A stretch of DNA of 64,000 bases, taken from positions 8,248,238 through 8,312,237 of the forward strand of contig NC_081137.1 in assembly GCF_958295425.1 (NCBI RefSeq), in the 5' to 3' direction. Positions 10,141-20,298 of this stretch are shown here, piece by piece. The stretch comes from Solea solea. Taxonomy: Eukaryota; Chordata; Actinopteri; Pleuronectiformes; Soleidae. The position numbers and the translations under genes were made by a program. The notes under the pieces were generated by a model. That model ran no database searches. It saw only the letters and a program-made list of their open reading frames with translations, and was not told the origin of the DNA. How positions within the stretch are numbered: position 1 is the first letter of the stretch; the number at the start of each line of letters is the position of its first letter.

Positions 10141-12785
10141 TGTGTAACCTGGGCGTGTGTCCCTCCCTCTTATAAAAGGGATCTATTCTGCTGACCCTAA
10201 GTATAATATCTACAAAATATGAGTCTAGGCTTGTATCACAAATCTTAGACCTAGGACCTTTCAGTTCAGGATTATCACAGGTTTACTCAGATTCATGATC
10301 ACTGATCTACTAGGTTTGGGAAGGAGATTGGCAGTAGCAGGCTCTGTAAGAGAGTAAATAAGACCTCCAACCCACACAACACATATGTCAGTTCAGTTAT
10401 TTGTGTATCTTGGGCCCAAGAACAAAAAACAGCCTGAGTCTCAGGTGGAGAAAAGTAGGAAAATAATTAATAAGGTGGCTCTCAGGTGGATTTCCTTTTG
10501 TTTTTTGTTCCTACCGCCCTCCTGGTACAGCAAAAAATCCACATGTCGATGTCCTGACACGCAGAAGGCATCAACAACAGTAATGAAGTCCTGGACCACG
10601 ATGGGGCAGTACCTCAGATGGCACAGAAAAACTTCTAAAAGTTCGGGAAAACACTCCGACGGTGCCTCTCTTACAACTGACTTTGAGGTAGGTACTTGTT
10701 CGTGGTTCACTGCTAGCAGCAGCTCTCTCACCAATGTTCATGGAAAACTCTTTAGCTCATTAGCAACCAGAACTCTTCCCCTTTACAACAGTTGGGATAG
10801 CAACCATTTCCATTGAGCCAACCGAGCACATCATTTACCCAGTTCTTAGACTGAAACCCCTCACTTCCCAAAAATACTCCCAGAACTCTCAGCCCCTCTT
10901 TTCAGACTGGGTGCTGCCTGAACCTGCCACTGACCTGGAAGCAGTGCTTCACTTTTTGACCAGTTTACACGTGCTGACAAGGCTTTTCCATACAGGGACA
11001 GAGTGTACTGCTGTAGCGGGTTTGATTAGAATTAATTTGTGGGGTGCCAGTCAGAGTCAAGTCTGACAAAGTAAAATACAACAGAACACAAAAATAAGTT
11101 AGTCAACCCACACAAAATAATAACCATGCACATCAAACACAGCAATAAACCACAACAATCCCATTTTAACAATATATATACAGTACCAAAAAAAAGAAAA
11201 CTCAGTTCAGTTCATTCTGGAAAAAATAAGGAAATAAACTCAAAATAACCAGCGTCTCTCGTCGCGGTGCAGCAACCAATATATACAAAACAAAAATGCA
11301 CACCGGGTACTCACAACACCAAAGTTTTTTCAAAGTTAGTCAGTTAGTCAGAGTCGAACTTTGTTCCACCGGAACCGGCATCTCTAGACTCCTGAGACAG
11401 CTGATCCGACAGTGAAATACACATCCAACAGGCAATCGTGCCGACGGAACTCAAGCGACTAGGATTTAAAAACAAAGACTGCTATCTCACAGACTTCAAA
11501 ACACACTTAATGTCGCTGTCACTCTTCTCCTCCACGGACTCTCCTTCTGACTCTTCTTCCCTCGTTCACCGGTGACTTGCACTCATCCAAAATGCCCTTC
11601 CTGGAGGACGGATTCAAACTACGCGGGGATCGTGGATTATTTCCAATCCTTGACGCTTGTCGCTGTCAGTCGCTCTGTCTGTCGTGATCAGTTGCTGCTT
11701 TTTCTTCTCACACAACAATCCACATCAAGACCCCCCCTGCCCCCCACAAAGATGATCTTTGTCCGTGTGTGTGTGTGTGTGTTTTGTGCTCTATACAGTA
11801 TGGAACGGGCGTACGCTTCCTGGTCTAGTGGACAGAACGTATGGTAACGAGGGGCAATGGTGGTGCGTGAGGGAGTGGAGAGAGGCAGTGAACTGAAGAG
11901 TAGGAGAGGAGACGAAAGAGTACGACGCAGAATGAAAGAAAAAAATAACGTTACGAAGGCCCTTGGGGATATCAAACTTTAACAAGTTGGCATATCGGGT
12001 AGTATACGTACATCTGTTTGAGTCATCCGCGGTCGTTTGTTGTGAATCGTTCCTCCGTCAAACTCATTTAATCAGCAGACAGTTCCAGTGGTGTACATTA
12101 GCAACGGTCTAGCACTAAGTTAAACTGTGTGTCACTGTCGCTGAGTTAAGACAGTCACAAACTCCACCTGATCGAAGCTGTGGCTATAGAGTCATACGAA
12201 CAGAGTTCCAACGACAGCCTTGATTAGTCGTGGACGTTCATTCAAAGTAAATATCTCTTTGTGAAACCACATCTACGTAGCGAGAAGCTCCAACTTGTGG
12301 TTTCCCTGGCAACAGACAGATGGTTAGCCGTCAGTTGGCCCTGGGTTCACTCTATCTGCAGACTGATGTTCTTTGCCCTGCCATCCACGGACATCTCAGT
12401 GACCCATCTCTCCGGGCTATCCAGGTACTGGGTTCCAGTTTTATTGCATTGCCATCTTGACACACATAAATAAGGAGCTCCTTCCAGACTGCACGGGATT
12501 ACACATTACACATCCAAACCGCTGCTTGCTGGAACGGTATCAAACTTTTATGGAACAATAATGTCATCATACATGTTCGGAACTTTGACCTTTTGAACTT
12601 TGAACCCACTCACATCTATCCTGGAAAGAAACCAAGAACTGTGAAATAGAATGTGATTATATTGTTGTATTGCTATTGTTTATAGTAAGCGTGAGTGAGA
12701 GTGATTGGGTATTAGGCCACCAATATTGAATGGGTATACCGCTGTAATAGTTATTTAAGCAAATATTTAGTAGGTTCACTGGATT
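10141..12785. other. unrecognised stretch
   Basis: I cannot support a gene here. A (TG)n tract lies at about 11767-11780. Open frames at 10385-10816 (both strands) show no motif I recognise. The stretch 11040-11300 is A-rich and may be repeat-derived. Confidence 0.4.
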
Positions 12786-12936
12786 GTTGTTATCTATTTA
12801 TTATATTTAATAGTAGTCAATAACTCATTTAAAACTGAATTGTTTTCATCTCTTTATTATATTTAATATTAGTCAATAACTCATTTAAAACTGAATTGTT
12901 TTCATCTCTTTATTATATTTAATAGTAGTCAATATT
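12786..12936. repeat. 56-bp tandem repeat, about 2.6 copies
   Basis: The words TTTATTATATTTAA recur at 12797, 12853 and 12909, giving an exact 56-bp period. Copies differ by very few bases, so this is a recent small duplication. Confidence 0.85.
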
Positions 12937-12959
12937 ACTGGCCATAATTGTTGTGCTGA

Positions 12960-13040
12960 AGTGTTAAGGTGGACCCAAGAGCGGAACACAGACGACGAGC
13001 TGAATGAAGTTAAAGGATTTATTTGTTCAACTGATCAGGA
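12960..13040 (+). mobile_element. possible LTR edge fragment
   Basis: TGTTAAGGTGGACCCAAGAG resembles the start of a common class of fish LTRs. It abuts the 3' end of the recombinase fragment on the other strand. No second LTR found. Confidence 0.25.
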
Positions 13041-13082
13041 TAGCATGGCGTGGAAGCAACTGCCAGAAAAATGCCCAAACAT

Positions 13083-14078
13083 TCAGGGTCAATTTCAATG
13101 TCATCCAGTGTCATCCCTTTGAATTGCGACACAGTCCCCCTCTCTATAGCCAGTAGCACTTTGCTCATTCTAGCAAGCTGCAGAGTAGCCAATAGTACTG
13201 TCAGTGGATGCGAATATCATGACCTAAGAAGTCAGCAAGTTGGTCAGACTCATTTTCTTCAAGGTTCAAGACCTGTGACATAGTTGTGATGTGTTTATTT
13301 TCGAAGCTTTGTTTCAGTCAGTGTTTCAGGGTGTTTGGCACCGCAGAGTTTGGCATATTTCTGAAGGCACTCTCCCCCTCTGTAGGCCGACAAGGCTTCA
13401 GGTCTTGCAAACAAGAATAAATTCTCACTGGGTACACCACAGCTTTCTCACACCTCAGCCAGCAGCTCCATAGCAGTCACCATTGCTGGTTTTAACAGGA
13501 CAGGGACCATACTCCCACGTTTCCCTCGGATCTCCACCCTTGTGAAGAAGTTGCACATCTTCATCTCAAATGAAGTCAAGCAGATAGCCACTTCGTCATG
13601 CAACACTGACTTGTTCCAAGATCTAAAAGCACTCAGTAACATCTGTGACACCTCTCCTGCCCTTCTTCTGTTGAATGTGATGGCTAAAACAAGTGTTACC
13701 TTAGTCAGGGCAGCAAGGTTTTCCGGAGTCTGGGAGATTTTCAGCATTCTTTCTGAAATGCATTGCTGGTTTTCCATGTGAAGGTTCAAGAGCTTCACAT
13801 CTTGGGTAAATGATAACACCTGTGGCAAATTCCACTTGGCCTCCTTCAGAGTGTTTAGGGCACCAGAGGAGATGAACTCATCCCATCCGCCGTGATGTAT
13901 AGTCCTGTATCGCTTTGCATATTCTGCTGTGATATGATCACCAACCATCAAAGCATTGTCCTCAACAATACTAGATATTTTATTTAGACTGTGGCCAAGC
14001 TTGAGTGCTAAAGACGGGGTTTGATATGTATTGGTTTTGGGCTCATATCCTGCTGCCGCCTTCACTGCAGATATAACA
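13083..14078 (-). pseudogene. broken tyrosine recombinase exon (gene B, C-terminal part)
   Basis: This is homologous to the second half of the 722-residue recombinase exon of gene A (22234-24400). Shared blocks include PSLALKLGHSL, FNRRRAGEV (first catalytic Arg), EIRGKRG, LTETKLRK, SQVLNL, ADFLGHDIRIH and KGMTLDDIEIDPE. The zinc-finger half is missing: similarity starts at a TA microsatellite next to a hAT MITE. Breaks are clear, with a stop after MELLAEV, a stop and frameshift after TKLRK, and a stop plus a small deletion around the catalytic Tyr (H-stop-QYY). The exon ends at DPE as in gene A, supporting the same gene structure. It is probably the remains of the gene whose SET exons lie at 36.2-36.8 kb. 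Confidence 0.85.
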
Positions 14079-14084
14079 TATGTG

Positions 14085-14145
14085 AACATATATATATATA
14101 TATGTATATATGTATATATATACATATATATATATATATATCTAT
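14085..14145. repeat. (TA)n-rich microsatellite
   Basis: Alternating TA with TGTA and TACA interruptions; it is the target site of the adjacent hAT MITE. Confidence 0.9.
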
Positions 14146-14852
14146 CAGAGGTTGCGCTAGACATTTTCGTTGTCTGTCATTTTGACTGACAGGGTCATAA
14201 AAATCCCGTCATAATCAATTTTTACCGGTCACTTTAAATGATAATAATGACATATTCAATTGCCCTGTTCATATTGCAGTGGAATATTAACAGTTAACCT
14301 GTGGCCTAAACGCACAGTCTCACACCTTCCTCCTGGTCCACATGGACTTAAATCGCGTGCCTGCTTGCGCGTAGTTGCGCGTGGTAGGAAATCCCGCAAC
14401 ATGCGCTCCTTCTGCACCAATGGATCAGCTGCACCGGTCACAGACGCGCTCCAAAGCCTCCTGTCCATAGCTCTTTAACACGCTGTCAGCACTACAAGGG
14501 TAGCAAGATGCATTGAGTACGGTGTCCAGGTCAGAAATTATGCTCAGATTCTCCGATGGTAATCTTTATTTTGTCGCACAACATTTTTCTATCCGCCCTC
14601 CTCAGCCAGGAGAACTCCCGCTCCCACTGAACTCGCCTAACCTCCTTACTGCCGCTTCCTCGCTCCGCTGAAGCCAAGGGCTGAGTTTGTCCTTCATCTG
14701 CATCTATCCCTCTTTTTTCACCTCTTTTATCAACATAGTTTTTAGGGGTGTGAATTGCAATCTGTCAAAATGACGGATGGCTCTCAGATTTTTCCGTCAC
14801 CGTTTTAAAAAAACGGTCAATGACGGAAAATATTCGGTTAACGCGACCCCTG
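14146..14852. mobile_element. hAT-type MITE, 707 bp
   Basis: The left end CAGAGGTTGCGCTA and the right end, read inverted, CAGGGGTCGCGTTA form imperfect terminal inverted repeats. The flanks ATATCTAT and ATATATAT agree at 7 of 8 positions, as expected for an 8-bp hAT target duplication in a TA tract. No transposase coding is visible. Confidence 0.7.
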
Positions 14853-14929
14853 ATATATATATATGTACACATATATATGTGTATATAAAACACATTTTCA
14901 CCAATATCAAGACCGACAGGTGTGGTAAG

Positions 14930-15230
14930 AGCATCTCTATCTCTAGTTTACGCACCTGTAATCTGAGGTCATAATCTGCTTTACGGACCAACTCCTTCTC
15001 CTGAGCAGCTAGCTGAAGGCGGGCTAAGCAAACCTTGAGTCTGGTATTCCCATTGGACCCACTGGACTCTGGGGAGAAAGGTTCCAAACGAGGCAGAGTT
15101 GCGGGAATAGCTTGGCTTTCGCCCATGTCCTGTGCGATTTCTCTTTATCATCCAACCCAAAAAACATTTGGTCCCGCATGAGCCTCAGGCCTTGGCTGGG
15201 CTGAGCTAACTGTGAGGACATTAAAGTCAA
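14930..15230 (-). pseudogene. gag: gag N-terminal fragment of gypsy element 2
   Basis: Encodes VCLARLQLAAQEKELVRKA then DLRLQVRKLEIEM. This charged heptad-rich helix is typical of the N-terminal gag of fish Ty3/gypsy elements. It follows the primer site by about 220 bp. The frame ends at a TA microsatellite beside the hAT MITE. Confidence 0.6.
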
Positions 15231-15447
15231 TTAACTTGTTCAATATTATATTTTTGATTTCTTTTTTAACATCATATTTTTTTACAGGGATTTCATAGTG
15301 TGCTGCAATACCCAATAAATTATCCTTTCAGCATGAATTTATTTTCTCAAAGCTAGGCTTATCAATGAAGTCTTGTAAATTAAAGCTCATGGTGAAAACA
15401 ATTCCATACAACAATGACCCAACAAACTTTGCTCAGGGAAGAAAATG

Positions 15448-15465
15448 ATCCCGGACGAGCCCCCA
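15448..15465 (-). promoter_or_regulatory. primer binding site, tRNA-Pro type
   Basis: The minus strand reads TGGGGGCTCGTCCGGGAT, an 18-base match to the classical primer site complementary to the 3' end of tRNA-Pro. It begins two bases after the LTR end. Confidence 0.9.
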
Positions 15466-15467
15466 TT

Positions 15468-16120
15468 TGTTAGATCCCCTGTCTAAAAGTATCATGGAAG
15501 CAACACAACAACCAAAAGAGATGCAGGTCAATGTGGAGTGGAATTAAATTAAAGATTTATTTTTAACAAGTTATCAAAAACTGTTCAACAAAGGTTTGTG
15601 AAACGGGAGAAATGGGCAGAAGTGGTGGTGCCAAATAATTGAAATTAAAAGAACAAAACAAGGCCTGACTACTCCTAACATACAACACACAAAATCAAAA
15701 ACAAAGGCCAAACTTAATTATCTACAAAGAGTCTTCACCAAAAAATACATGTGTGGCACCAACCAATAAACCTAGTGTGTTTAACAGAAATTATGACCAA
15801 CATGATGCAAAATGTAGGGTACCCAACTTACCTAATGCACCAAATCTCACCACCACAGAATTACAATAAGGAGTCAAAAACTCTAACGCTCACAGACAGA
15901 GCAATTGTCAGCAAGATGGCAGAGAGAGGCGGCGATCCTGTCAGTCGGCCCTTATGACTTGGAAGAGTCCATCACTGATTGGCCAGCTCATTATGTGGTC
16001 CCAGTTTACCAGGTGGATCCCAGTCAGGTTGTTAGCACCTGGGAGGAAAACAGAAAGGAGGGGGGAGGCAGAAATGCAAACACACACCTCCAGCTTTCTG
16101 GCTTTGTTTGGCACGTAACA
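15468..16120 (-). repeat. complete LTR of gypsy element 2, 653 bp
   Basis: On the minus strand the LTR starts TGTTACGTGCC and ends TCTAACA, with TGTTA/TAACA terminal inverted repeats. It is preceded by the polypurine tract (AAGGGTGGGGG at 16131-16121) and followed by the primer site, so both sides look like internal retroelement sequence. Confidence 0.8.
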
Positions 16121-16171
16121 CCCCCACCCTTACAAGTCTAAACAAGCAATGTTTGGAACAACAACAACAAA

Positions 16172-16779
16172 CTACATAATGCGTGACAAAGTATCGGCAA
16201 GAACATTATTGGATCCTTTCTTATGGCAAATGTCAAGATTGTAGTTCTGAATAATGAGTGACCAGCGCATGAGACGTTGATTATGATTGTACATCCTTGA
16301 GAGGAAAACCAGTGGATTACGGTCTGTGTAAACAGTTATCGGACCAACACTTGAATCCAGATAAACCTCAAAGTGTTGCAGGGCAAACAACAAGGCAAGA
16401 GCTTCCTTTTTGATTGTGGAGTAGTTTAGCTGATGTTTGTTAAACTTATGCGAAAAGTAGCTCACAGGATGTGCAATGCGCTAAACATCTTCTTGTAGAA
16501 GAACAACTCCAGCTCCAACCCCGCTAGCATCAACATCCGGCTTGAAAGGCAGAGAAAAATCTGGGGCAGACACTGGAAGTACAAAGGGGCTGCTACAGAA
16601 GAAATGTTTTTGCAGAATCGACGATAATACCCAGCCATCCCAAGGAACCGTTGTAGCTCACTAGAAAATTTGCAACAACAGCAACCTTGGCATCCACAGG
16701 ACACAGCAACCTTAAATAGTCCACTGACCAAGGGAGACTGAAAATGGACATAGTGCAAAGGGGAAAGCACATAACACAT
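16172..16779 (-). pseudogene. pol: RT tail and RNase H of gypsy element 2
   Basis: Encodes the RT-RNase H connection (LGMAGYYRRFCKNISSVAAP) and RNase H blocks (INYSTIKKEALALLFAL-like, VYTDRNPLVFL, KGSNNVLADTLSRI). A frameshift falls near 16465. Translation stops right after LADTLSRIM, and the polypurine tract follows within 50 bp. The integrase is therefore deleted, not merely decayed. Confidence 0.8.
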
Positions 16780-16803
16780 TTTGACACCCTGAACAACTAC
16801 ACT

Positions 16804-17281
16804 TTAGTGACACGAGGACTCAGACGATAAAGGTAAAATACCTTCTTTGATAATGGACTGGGAGCCTCCTGTGTCTCTCAGTATTGTTACTGGCTGCTGA
16901 TCTTTTGGATCTCCAGTTAACGAAACAGTGCCCTTAGAAACAAAAGTTTTGAAGCATGCATCAATCAATGCATTCATCAAGGGATAGCTTAGCACAAGAA
17001 AATGTAACACTTTTGATCAGACCCACTCCTTTTGGAGTGATCAAGGTCGGAGGGAACTGTTGTTTACGCTTTAAAGTAAGACAATCAGCAATAATATGAC
17101 CCTTCCTGTGACAGTAGAAGCATTCACGTTCCTCCCGAGGAGGTGACGGTGGACATCTAGGCTTCTCAGGAACAGGGTTTCTAGCGTCAGGTCTTACAGG
17201 TCGCAGTACCGATGTTCTGTCTGGGCGATATGAAGACACAAAAAAAGCTGTAGTTAGTTCCCGCTGCCGTGATTTGAGCAT
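16804..17281 (-). pseudogene. zinc knuckle and protease of gypsy element 2
   Basis: CFYCHRKGHIIADC is a standard CCHC knuckle. About 100 residues later, VTILRDTGGSQSII holds the DTG protease active site. The two blocks are in overlapping frames. Most RT fingers and palm sequence that should follow is absent. Confidence 0.75.
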
Positions 17282-17399
17282 GCTGTCTATTCAGTGAGTT
17301 ATTAGTTTGCTGGGAATGAGTCAAGATAACTCGCAGCATTCTCTACTCACTCACAACAAAGCTCAGCTGAGTTTAACTGGCTAGTTTAGCATCAAATGT

Positions 17400-18518
17400 G
17401 TGTGACTTAATTTTTATTTTTGCGTTTGTTTGGCTATCTCCAACCATTTTAAGTCTGACACTGGCATGTGTGATCTGACAGAGTCTACATGGATTTGCAC
17501 GATTTCTTCAGTTGTGCTCTTTAAATCCTGCAGGCTGGCCCTGCTCAGTCCATCTGCCACCACTAGGTGTTTTCCTGGCTTAAACGCAAACATCATATTA
17601 CTGTAGTTTTAGCATTAGGCGTTAAATGCGTGGTGGTGCATCATCCAGTGGCTTCTGTGAAATTGCTATTAGCGGCTTATGGTCAGTTTCCAGTGTTACT
17701 GTTCTTCCATAAACATATTCATGGAACTTTTCACAGCCATAAACAGCCCCTAATGTCTCTTTCTCAATTTATTTATTTCTGCACTGGTCATAGTGCGAGA
17801 TGCGTACACGACAGGATACCACTCTGTGTCATGCTTTTCAAGAAGCACAGCTCCTAGGCTGGCTTTGGATGCATCAATTGACACCTTTAACGGTTTGTCC
17901 TGATCATAGAATGTCAAGACGGGCTCTCTGACCAGACTATTCTTTAGCCACTCCCATTCTTTTGCATGCTCTGGCATGCACTGCCACATCGTTTTATTTT
18001 CTAGCAAGCTTCTCAGTGCTTTAGTGTTAGCTGAAAGGTTCGGGACAAATTTTCCCAAGAAGTTACTGTAACTAAGCCTAAAGCTCTCTGTAGGTCATTT
18101 TTGTCCTGTGGTACAGGCATTTCAGCAATCACCCTGACCTTCTCTGGATCCAGTTGGACCCCTGCCTCTGAAAGTTTCTCTCCCAGGTAGGTTATTTCTC
18201 TAAGCCCAAATTGGCATTTGCTTTTGTTTAGTTTTATTCCTGACTTTGTCGCCTTAGTGAAAACTATGCGCAGCCTTGCATCATGCTCCTCTTTTGTTTT
18301 GCCCCAGACTACGACATCAATAAAAACACCCACCCCTTCTATTCCATCAAAGAGCTGCTGCACTGTCCTATGAAGTACTTCGGAAGTCTCAAAAAGCAAT
18401 GCCAACCAAAAGGAGTGTTACATGTGCACAACCTAGAACTTTCCTCATCAAGCACAATCTGGTAAAACCCAGATGAAGCGTCTAGTTTAGAGAAGTAGCA
18501 TGCTCCACTCATTGTGTA
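17400..18518 (-). pseudogene. pol: Ty3/gypsy element 3, 3' half of RT plus RNase H
   Basis: The minus strand from 18518 encodes MSGACYFSKLDASSGFY and NTPFGWHCFLRLP, then LFDGIEGVGVFIDVVVWG, where the YxDD box is altered to FIDV. The RT connection and RNase H (VSIDASKASLGAVLLE, PGKHLVVADGLSRA) follow. Several frameshifts are present. The sequence begins exactly where the other half of the same RT, at 34494-36081, stops. The two appear to be one element split by the 18519-34491 segment. Confidence 0.8.
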
Positions 18519-18930
18519 AAGTGTTCCTTGGTTCGTGCAATTGACCAGCCAGTGGATAGTGGGCAAGGGAACAACAAGACAGAGGTATAATTTAACGAGT
18601 CTTTTATTATTCATATAAACATCTAAAAAGCTGATTGAGTCCAAGGGAATTTAATTAAAAGTACTAGAAGGGGTGACTGAAGGTGTGGGTTCCGTGTGGC
18701 CTGGTGAGTGGCTGAGCTTCACTGTCACCAGGTTGGCAGGCTGGGTCCGCTGGTCGACTGGTGCACTGACTCGGTGTGGCTGTGCTATCACTGCTGACGC
18801 CGCATGCTGTGCTGCTGATGACTGCTGCACTCCACTGTGTGGCTGCAAAGCGCTGCTGTTCAGCCGTTGTAGTTACTTCCAGTCCGACCAACCGTCTTAA
18901 GACAACTCCAGCCCACGTCACACGCCACAC

Positions 18931-19051
18931 TGTCACAGAGAAGAGCAGAGGGAGACTCAACACAAGATAAACATTCACATGATAGTTTCTTAGAGAAACC
19001 TCAGAGCACATGCACACAGGTACCTGTCACAGAGAAGAGCAGAGGGAGACT
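18931..19051. repeat. 27-bp direct repeat pair
   Basis: TGTCACAGAGAAGAGCAGAG plus seven more shared bases occurs at 18931-18957 and 19025-19051, 94 bp apart. Role unknown; lies between the insert's left edge and the 3' end of gene A. Confidence 0.85.
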
Positions 19052-19138
19052 GGAAGAGAGTGTGTGAGGGGGTAATTAAGCTGGCTGAAATCCTGCCCAG
19101 CACACCTGTTTCAGATCAGCCCATCACCATGAAATCAC

Positions 19139-19420
19139 CACACACACACACACACGGCCTTGTCTATATCTACTCGTGGGGTCACAAGACGTGGACATGC
19201 TATCTGGGGACCAATCCTATCCAGACCTCTGAAGGTCCTACAGCACTGAAAAAAATCAGACACTATACTGGAGCAGCCAGAAACACATGTGTCACTTCAA
19301 ATTGCCAATCAGACAAAGTAGAGTCCCTCACCTGACCAGGGACCACCTCCTGGGGACTTGTCAGGTTTTAGTCAATAGTGGGGTCCACATATACACACTG
19401 TCAGATTTTTCTATCTTCGT
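19139..19420. repeat. (CA)n plus GGGGACC-type fish repeat
   Basis: A (CA)n tract at 19139-19155 is followed by TTGTCTATATCTACTCGTGG and several GGGGACC/GGGGACT words. A similar arrangement lies inverted at 34210-34392 near the other end of the insert, although this type of repeat is widespread in fish genomes. Confidence 0.6.
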
Positions 19421-19549
19421 TTGGACCACTTAACACACAGTCAGGTTTAACTTACTTTGTGGAGATCTAAATGTGCATTTAAGCTTTTAAATAACTACAA
19501 GTAATCTTTAATGACAAAGACAGTCAGTGTGGGTCAAAGGCATATTTTC

Positions 19550-19555
19550 TTTATT
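19550..19555 (-). terminator. poly(A) signal of gene A
   Basis: AATAAA on the minus strand, about 530 bp downstream of the gene A stop codon, gives a plausible 3' UTR end. No other exact copy was noted closer in. Confidence 0.5.
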
Positions 19556-20086
19556 AACTAATGGCCTAAACCTAATGTAGTATCATAATATTACATATGG
19601 CCATAGAGATGTTTGGCAATTTCTGAGAAGAAGAAGAAGTTGTATCATCATTTCAGAATGCCACACATATAAAGAACAAAGCATATAAGAGGTCGAACTG
19701 CACACGAGTATTTCAAAAAACGATCAACAAAAACAATGACAATAAAAACAGGATTTAACATTATTTTAACATTGACATTTAACATTAACAAAACAAGAGT
19801 CCGCCTGCAATGTTTCATTGTCTCTTTTTTTCCACGGTAAGGCTTCCCATATCAATTAAAAGATTGTGTGCATGGTTGAATATATTCAGTTAACCACTGT
19901 TTTTTTCATTCGCAGTCAGATAAAGAAAGGTATTCCTGTATTGTCTTTCTCTGTGTGTATAAAACATGACCTTAACAGGTGAATGTAACATTAAAATCCT
20001 AAAAGTCATTCAACAACAGCCAACTTTTGGTGAGCTCAGTTCAAACATAAACAAAAGCAGAGAACAAACTCTTGCCAACTGGAGCT

Positions 20087-20298
20087 TTAAACTTTCTTCT
20101 TCAGAGCTGTGATGCGGTTCTTGACATAAAATTTAATGGCTAGCCAATCTCTATTCCTAAGGGCTGTTTTCTCAATGTTAAGGCACTTATCACAATCGCT
20201 TTTTCCTGGAACACGACATGATGTGATGAACGACATCATGTGCCTTTCAACAGCAGTGACCTCATCCTTCTCCCACATCCTTTTCTTGCCCTGTCGCC
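20087..20298 (-). CDS. gene A terminal exon: basic C-terminal domain
   Basis: This is 212 nt starting at acceptor ttggtacag and ending in TAA at 20087-20089. It encodes KKRMWEKDEVTAVERHMM, then CRVPGKSDCDKC and LAIKFYVKNRITALKKKV. The W..DEV.AVERH helix, the paired Cys motif (C-x10-C-x2-C overall) and the basic tail form a compact domain that I recall at the C-terminus of other uncharacterised fish recombinase-like proteins. A Myb-like DNA- or protein-contact role is possible but only inferred. It joins the previous exon in phase 1. Confidence 0.8.

Larger units (their letters stand above)
14900..17290 (-). mobile_element. Ty3/gypsy element 2 (tRNA-Pro-type primer site), rearranged
   Basis: Read on the minus strand, the order is a zinc knuckle, protease and the end of RT plus RNase H (17281 to 16172), then a polypurine tract and a complete LTR (16120-15468). 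A primer site follows (15465-15448), then the start of another gag (about 15230 to 14930). One LTR thus serves as the 3' LTR of one internal region and the 5' LTR of another. Most of RT and all integrase are missing from the upstream part. This is what two tandem elements sharing an LTR would leave after deletions. Confidence 0.75.

Noticed and set aside
13542..13781. Plus-strand frame inside the broken recombinase exon
   Set aside because: Antisense shadow of the minus-strand homologous region.
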